From Bdellovibrio sp. (GTDB taxonomy: Bacteria; Bdellovibrionota; Bdellovibrionia; Bdellovibrionales; UBA1609), in NCBI GenBank assembly GCA_003694355.1, contig RFKI01000072.1, positions 1 through 10,244 on the forward strand: a stretch of DNA of 10,244 nucleotides. The letters run 5' to 3'. The position numbers were made by a program, and so were the translations under genes. Within the stretch, counting starts at the first letter, position 1; every line of letters begins with the position of its first letter. The notes below the pieces were generated by a model. It did not search any database. It had not been told where the DNA came from and worked only from the letters and a program-made list of their open reading frames with translations. Shown piece by piece: positions 5,492 to 10,244 of this stretch.

Positions 5492-6802
5492 ATGGCTATA
5501 ACTCCTCCTTCCCAAGGCGAAAAAATCACTCTTCAAAATGGAAAACTTCATGTTCCCCATCATCCCATTATTCCCTTTATTGAAGGGGATGGAACGGGGC
5601 CAGACATATGGGCGGCCGCTCAGAAGGTGTTCGATCATGCTGTTCAGGTGGCCTATAAAGGAGAAAGGAAAATCGAGTGGTTTGAGGTGTATGCCGGGGA
5701 GAAAGCTTATAAAAAGTTCAATAACTGGTTGCCTGAAGAAACCATTGAGGCCTTAAAAGAGTATTTGGTTTCCATTAAGGGACCATTAACCACGCCTGTG
5801 GGAGGGGGAATTCGTTCCTTGAATGTGGCCATTCGTCAGACCTTGGATCTTTATGTTTGTTTAAGACCGGTTCGATATTTTGAAGGTGTACCATCTCCTG
5901 TTAAGCACCCAGAACATGTGAATATGGTGATTTTTAGGGAGAATACAGAGGACATTTATGCGGGTATTGAATTTGAAGAGGGCTCAGAGGATGTTAAAAA
6001 GGTGCTTCAGTTTCTTAAGGAGAGTTTTCCTGAAAGGTACAAGAAGATTCGTTTTCCGGAAAGCTGTGGCATTGGGTTAAAACCAGTGTCGCGTGAAGGA
6101 ACCCAGCGTCTTGTGAGAGCGGCCATTCAGTATGCTCTTGAGCAAAAGAGAAAATCAGTCACCCTTGTTCACAAAGGCAATATTATGAAATTCACAGAAG
6201 GTGCCTTTCGCAATTGGGGATATGATGTGGCTGAAAAGGAATTCCCCGATCAAACCTATACATGGCGTCAGTGGGAGAAGACCAAAAAAGAAAAAAGTGA
6301 GGATGTGGCGAATCAGGAACAACAAGAGGCTTTAGAGTCTGGAAAAATTTTAGTGAAAGATGCCATTGCTGACATTGCCTTACAGCAAGTTTTAACACGT
6401 CCTTTGGAATTTGATGTGATTGCTACATTAAATCTAAATGGGGACTATTTGTCAGATGCTTTAGCAGCTCAGGTGGGAGGTATAGGGATTGCGCCTGGTG
6501 GGAATATTTCCTATAGCACAGGCCATGCTGTTTTTGAGGCCACACATGGCACAGCTCCTAAGTATGCGGGATTAGATAAGGTAAATCCAGGGTCAGTGAT
6601 TTTATCTGGAGAGATGATGTTGAGGCATCTTGGGTGGAATGAAGCTGCAGATTTAATTATAAAAGGAATGAGCCAAGCTATAGCCTCCAAACATGTAACC
6701 TATGACTTTGCTCGGTTAATGAGAGCTGAAGGTGTTAAGGACGTGGTTGAAGTTAAGTGCTCCGAGTTCGGTGAGCAAATTAATTCATTTATTAAAAATT
6801 AG
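5492..6802 (+). CDS. icd: Isocitrate dehydrogenase, NADP-dependent
   Basis: A 436-residue TCA-cycle enzyme that oxidises isocitrate to 2-oxoglutarate with reduction of NADP+. It is colinear with the E. coli enzyme (416 residues): [13 protein letters not shown] near the N terminus, [13 protein letters not shown] with Ser109 at the position of E. coli Ser113 (the AceK phosphorylation site and a substrate ligand), [45 protein letters not shown], and [13 protein letters not shown]. Lys357-Tyr358, Tyr404 and Arg408 match E. coli Lys344-Tyr345, Tyr391 and Arg395, which bind the NADP 2'-phosphate, so NADP rather than NAD is predicted. A Lys/Glu/Gln-rich stretch (roughly residues 255-285) is a slight insertion. 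The ATG has GAGG seven bases upstream. Its stop codon lies inside the end of the convergent metalloprotease gene, with no terminator visible between them. Confidence 0.97.
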   Translation: MAITPPSQGEKITLQNGKLHVPHHPIIPFIEGDGTGPDIWAAAQKVFDHAVQVAYKGERKIEWFEVYAGEKAYKKFNNWLPEETIEALKEYLVSIKGPLTTPVGGGIRSLNVAIRQTLDLYVCLRPVRYFEGVPSPVKHPEHVNMVIFRENTEDIYAGIEFEEGSEDVKKVLQFLKESFPERYKKIRFPESCGIGLKPVSREGTQRLVRAAIQYALEQKRKSVTLVHKGNIMKFTEGAFRNWGYDVAEKEFPDQTYTWRQWEKTKKEKSEDVANQEQQEALESGKILVKDAIADIALQQVLTRPLEFDVIATLNLNGDYLSDALAAQVGGIGIAPGGNISYSTGHAVFEATHGTAPKYAGLDKVNPGSVILSGEMMLRHLGWNEAADLIIKGMSQAIASKHVTYDFARLMRAEGVKDVVEVKCSEFGEQINSFIKN

Positions 6803-9800
6803 TTTCATTTGTCCATAAGTTATAAAGTAAGATCATTTTAAGGGTTTCCTTTATATCCTGAATGTTTTGGTCTAATCCATTGATGTTTTGATCAAGGTAT
6901 GTAAGAAACTTGTTCTCATCTTCCTGAATGGCTTTTTTTATCGTTTGAAGGTTTTGAATGAGTTGAATGTGTTGAAAATAGTCATTTATAGCTAATGAAT
7001 TTTTCGAAAGGGGACACTGTTGAATATAGTTATTGAGAGCAGCGGTTAAATGAGGTGATGATAAGTCATTTTCTACATTTTTGAAGTTTAGTTTTAAAGA
7101 AAATGGTGGCTTTGTGAAAAGCTCATAGATCTTCTTTTGTCGTTCTTTTATCTTTTGGTCAATAAAATTTAAAGCTTTAGGTTGAGTTTTCAGTTTTGTT
7201 AATTCATTTTTGGCGCGTTCAAAGTTTTCTATTTTTTGTGCTAACTGAAAACTGATGCTGGTTTGAAAAGAGTTTTCTGGAACAAGAAGGTATCCGTAGT
7301 TCATGGGGATTTTGAGTGTTTTTGCAGAAAGATTATTTGCCCCTGTGGGGATGCAGTCTTTTCTTTGACTATTCTTACAAACCTTTAAATTTAAACTCAT
7401 ATCCAAAACGGGGTGGGATCTTAGAGAAAAAGTGGAAAAAGATTCCACGAGAGCATAGGCCTTTAGGGTTTGGGGAATAGATGTTATATAAGTATCGTTT
7501 CCTAATTGAAATGTCCACTGGTTGTCTTGTATTAATGATGAAAAAATGGATCGAATAAATAGAAAGTTTAATGAGTAGTAATAAGGGCTATACACGATTC
7601 TTTTAGTGAAACTGTTATCTTTTGTTGTAAGATCTAGCCTTTCAGAGGCTAAGGCCTGAAGGGCTGCTAGTTTATCTATATTAAAACCAATGTGTTCAAA
7701 ACCATTTTCCCAAGGCAACCGGGTGAGTTGAGAGCTTAAGTATTTTCCTATTCCTACAGGTAAAGAAACGGTATGGCCGCTGATATTTTTTGTTTTCACA
7801 TCTGGTGTGGAGAGAACATTTAAGAAAAATTGTTCAGAAAGATAATTGGCATAAAGAAGATCTGCAAAACCTCCCGCTTCATACTCAGAAGGGTCCTTTA
7901 GAAAATTACCTTTTTCATCCAGGAGCATTTCTTTGACTAGAAATTGTGTTCCTAGTAAAAAGCTAAGATTTTCCTGCGGGTTGCAGGTGGCCTCTCCTTT
8001 TTGGATAGATTTTTGGATAAAGGGGGTTGAGCAGAGGTTGTTTGAGCTATCCTGATGATTTTGAGCAGAGAGTTTTTGATGGAAAAGGTCCATATTGGAT
8101 CGCAGAGGAATCATAAAATGCTCTATAACAAAAGAATATATCTTTTCAGGAGTGTTTTGGAAAAACTCTCTATTGAGTTTTAGGTGTGTGAGAGGGTAAA
8201 GTTTTTCAAACTCTGAGATTCTTTGGAGGGTCACTTGGTTGAAGTTGTTTCCTATGTCGAACTTTTGACATTCAAAATCTTTAGGAATTTGATAGAGGTC
8301 TTCATCGGTACAAAATTTGAAATTTCTATTAAAAATAGAATCTTTTGGGGAAATAGACATGTCATAAATAAACTTAATGGCTGCTAAATCGTAAGGACCT
8401 AGTTCATAATGGGATTGGGTGATGATATCAAAACTGTCAATGTAATCCATAACAGAAGACGTGGCGTATTTGAATTTTGAAAGATAATTTTTATTTTCTG
8501 ACTTTTTCCATCCACTTAAGTAGTTTTTTTCGTCTAAAGAAGCTTTAAAATTATGCCTTAGACCAAAACCATGACCCATTTCGTGAAGGATGGTGTTCAT
8601 AAAAATATTTTTAAAGGCTCTTTCTTTAATGAAATTGATGGTTTTTTTCTGTTTTAAATAGAGGTTTATGGATGAGTTTAATAAAGAAATATCAAGAGGA
8701 CTCTTGTCGTAGACACTATAGGTTTGATAAGGAGATTGAAAGAATTTCTTTTTTTCTTTGTTTTCCATGAAAATATTTTGAGATAAAAGAGATAAAAGCT
8801 TTGAATTTGAAGAAGAAACTGAGAAATCTTTAAGCAATTCTTGCATAAAGAAGTTGGTGGACTTTTTCAAGAGATTTGTTTTGATTTGTGTTTGAGAAGA
8901 GACTTTTTTAACAGGAGTGATGATGTCTCGAATTTGATTCTTCACTTTTTTAAGAAGTTCCTTTTCCTCTTGAGCGGTACAGCTTTGAGGGATGGGGTCT
9001 TTTTGAGGTTTTAAAGAGAGAGGCGGAAAAGAGAAAGAATTGGTTTTTATTTGATTGAGATAGTAGTCAAGGATTCTAAGAGATCTTCTGATAGTCGCTC
9101 CGTAGATATTGGCTTTTGCAGAGATCGTCATCCCTGTCTCTTCATCGGAAATAATGGACGCAACACCTAAAGGACTGGATTTTGGAGAATAGGGATGAAA
9201 GGCAATCACATTATATCTGGGGTCTAAAGCATTTTTACGCTCTCTTAAGTTTAAAACAACGACATTGTCTTTGCGTTGTAGTTGAGTTTGAAAGGCTTTA
9301 TTCCAGGACTGTACAGCTTGTTGAGCTAAAGGAATTAAATGATTAGGGAAATTCTTATTTAAGTACCAGATGATCTTGTTATGCGAGCAAGTGTCTTTCC
9401 TTGAAGATTCACAGACGTTAAATTTGAGTGGATACATTTTAAGTTGTCCAGTGAATTCATAGTCTTTTTGATAGTAATCTTTTTTGACAAACACGCCAAA
9501 TTTTCTAAGGTCTTCTTTTGTTAAAAGGCGAGTTGGAAAATTCTTTTTATATTCTTTGACGGGCATCAGGTAAACTCTTAAGTCAGCATAATAGGATTTC
9601 ATTTCATTTTTTGGTTTTAAATAATACCTAATAAGAACACTGAATTGGCCATCTTTTGAAAAGGAGGGCTGTTCTATTAATTCAGAGGAAACCATTTGGA
9701 GTTGGTGAATCTTGAAAAGAAATAAAAAGTTTTTGGAGGTTTCAGCATCCCATCTGACTCTCATATAAGCTCGCTGGTTCCAGGGTTTTTGACGATCTTC

Positions 9801-10235
9801 AACAATTTTATGAGTGACCTCTCCAAAGTCATTTTTGAGGCGAACGATATCAAAATGATCTTTTATGGGAAAAACAGCAATGGCCTTAGGAGATAAAGGT
9901 GTATTGCTGTGGTAATTCGTCTGGATAAAAGGAGAGTCTTTGATGGATAAGACTTTAAAGAGATTTTCTGATATTTTCACTTTAACTTGGCCGAGATTGT
10001 GAGGGAGCCCCACCAATGCTTGGGATAGGTTTTCATCGGCTCTCTCTATGCCTACAACCAATCGGTATTTTTTAAATGAGAATAGACTTTTTTTAATATA
10101 AGAGTCTTGGCTGATTTCATATTTGAGAGGCTTCTTTTTTGTGCAACCTATCCCATTAATCAAAACCATACCTGTAAATAAAAGGATCCATTTTAAGTTT
10201 TTAAATTTAGTTTTGTAACATAATACTTTTTTCAT
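6792..10235 (-). CDS. Large zinc-dependent metalloprotease lipoprotein, EcxA/DUF4953-like
   Basis: A 1147-residue predicted envelope protease. The N terminus is basic, then hydrophobic ([15 protein letters not shown]), followed by Cys31 and a Lys-rich stretch, as in lipoproteins; Gly at -3 makes the lipobox imperfect. A segment with [13 protein letters not shown] (Trp311-Asn312) and a later [14 protein letters not shown] match the layout of EcxA-type zinc metalloproteases. The catalytic motif [11 protein letters not shown] (551-561) is a full metzincin HExxHxxGxxH: His551, His555 and His561 as zinc ligands and Glu552 as base. SVMDY with Met596 is the Met-turn, and [13 protein letters not shown] (612-624) is also typical downstream. 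The remaining ~500 residues hold no domain I recognise and include a charged helical, coiled-coil-like part near residues 1000-1060. All catalytic residues are present, so it should be active; the substrate is unknown. The gene is Lys-, Asn- and Phe-rich and visibly A+T-richer than its neighbours. Only nine bases upstream are in the window and they show no clear ribosome binding site. Its end overlaps icd by 11 bases. Confidence 0.86.
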   Translation of the reverse strand: MKKVLCYKTKFKNLKWILLFTGMVLINGIGCTKKKPLKYEISQDSYIKKSLFSFKKYRLVVGIERADENLSQALVGLPHNLGQVKVKISENLFKVLSIKDSPFIQTNYHSNTPLSPKAIAVFPIKDHFDIVRLKNDFGEVTHKIVEDRQKPWNQRAYMRVRWDAETSKNFLFLFKIHQLQMVSSELIEQPSFSKDGQFSVLIRYYLKPKNEMKSYYADLRVYLMPVKEYKKNFPTRLLTKEDLRKFGVFVKKDYYQKDYEFTGQLKMYPLKFNVCESSRKDTCSHNKIIWYLNKNFPNHLIPLAQQAVQSWNKAFQTQLQRKDNVVVLNLRERKNALDPRYNVIAFHPYSPKSSPLGVASIISDEETGMTISAKANIYGATIRRSLRILDYYLNQIKTNSFSFPPLSLKPQKDPIPQSCTAQEEKELLKKVKNQIRDIITPVKKVSSQTQIKTNLLKKSTNFFMQELLKDFSVSSSNSKLLSLLSQNIFMENKEKKKFFQSPYQTYSVYDKSPLDISLLNSSINLYLKQKKTINFIKERAFKNIFMNTILHEMGHGFGLRHNFKASLDEKNYLSGWKKSENKNYLSKFKYATSSVMDYIDSFDIITQSHYELGPYDLAAIKFIYDMSISPKDSIFNRNFKFCTDEDLYQIPKDFECQKFDIGNNFNQVTLQRISEFEKLYPLTHLKLNREFFQNTPEKIYSFVIEHFMIPLRSNMDLFHQKLSAQNHQDSSNNLCSTPFIQKSIQKGEATCNPQENLSFLLGTQFLVKEMLLDEKGNFLKDPSEYEAGGFADLLYANYLSEQFFLNVLSTPDVKTKNISGHTVSLPVGIGKYLSSQLTRLPWENGFEHIGFNIDKLAALQALASERLDLTTKDNSFTKRIVYSPYYYSLNFLFIRSIFSSLIQDNQWTFQLGNDTYITSIPQTLKAYALVESFSTFSLRSHPVLDMSLNLKVCKNSQRKDCIPTGANNLSAKTLKIPMNYGYLLVPENSFQTSISFQLAQKIENFERAKNELTKLKTQPKALNFIDQKIKERQKKIYELFTKPPFSLKLNFKNVENDLSSPHLTAALNNYIQQCPLSKNSLAINDYFQHIQLIQNLQTIKKAIQEDENKFLTYLDQNINGLDQNIQDIKETLKMILLYNLWTNETNF

Positions 10236-10244
10236 ATAAAAGCC

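Noticed and set aside
6192..6398. Antisense 68-codon ORF within icd
   Set aside because: Shadow of strongly conserved icd coding sequence.
6792..10235. Calling the protease a toxin because of EcxA similarity
   Set aside because: Only the protease core layout matches; there is no toxin B-subunit gene and the lipoprotein signal points to an envelope protein.
1..10244. CRISPR arrays, insertion sequences, phage genes or toxin-antitoxin pairs
   Set aside because: No regularly spaced repeats, transposase or integrase motifs, or small paired ORFs were found on either strand.

Overview
The window is an ordinary stretch of bacterial chromosome with dense, well-spaced genes and no sign of a mobile element. 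Its most notable content is a compact four-gene cluster that looks like a complete core of the URC pyrimidine-degradation route, known best from the yeast Lachancea kluyveri. The organism is probably a Gram-negative proteobacterium or close relative: there is a beta-barrel outer membrane protein ending in Phe, a lipoprotein signal, RF3 and an E. coli-type NADP isocitrate dehydrogenase. The very large EcxA-like metalloprotease lipoprotein, the moderate-to-low G+C and the tRNA sequence would fit the Bdellovibrionota (Bdellovibrio-like predators). That placement is inference and I hold it at moderate to low confidence.

Layout. Positions 1-382 hold the 3' end of prfC (release factor 3). After 20 bases comes urc1 (403-1644, GTP cyclohydrolase II-like), overlapping urc4 (1637-2851, DUF1688), then a uracil phosphoribosyltransferase (2861-3499) and a uridine kinase (3503-4123). 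All are on the + strand with gaps of -8 to 20 bases, so they look like one transcription unit. The uridine kinase stop codon lies inside a tRNA-Val(GAC) gene (4114-4190). A 167-base gap leads to a secreted beta-barrel protein (4358-5320). A 171-base gap with a hairpin, a promoter-like sequence and an inverted repeat leads to icd (5492-6802). Its 3' end overlaps by 11 bases the end of a convergent 1147-residue metalloprotease lipoprotein gene (6792-10235, - strand), which is clearly more A+T-rich than the rest.

How the genes work together. Uridine kinase (uridine to UMP) and uracil phosphoribosyltransferase (uracil plus PRPP to UMP) feed a nucleotide pool. The Urc1 and Urc4 proteins are then expected to open and break down the pyrimidine ring through a ribosylurea-type intermediate, releasing nitrogen and carbon. 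This gives a salvage-then-degrade module in one operon, and the neighbourhood argues strongly that the 'GTP cyclohydrolase II' gene is not a riboflavin gene. The remaining genes (OMP, icd, metalloprotease) appear to be separate units.
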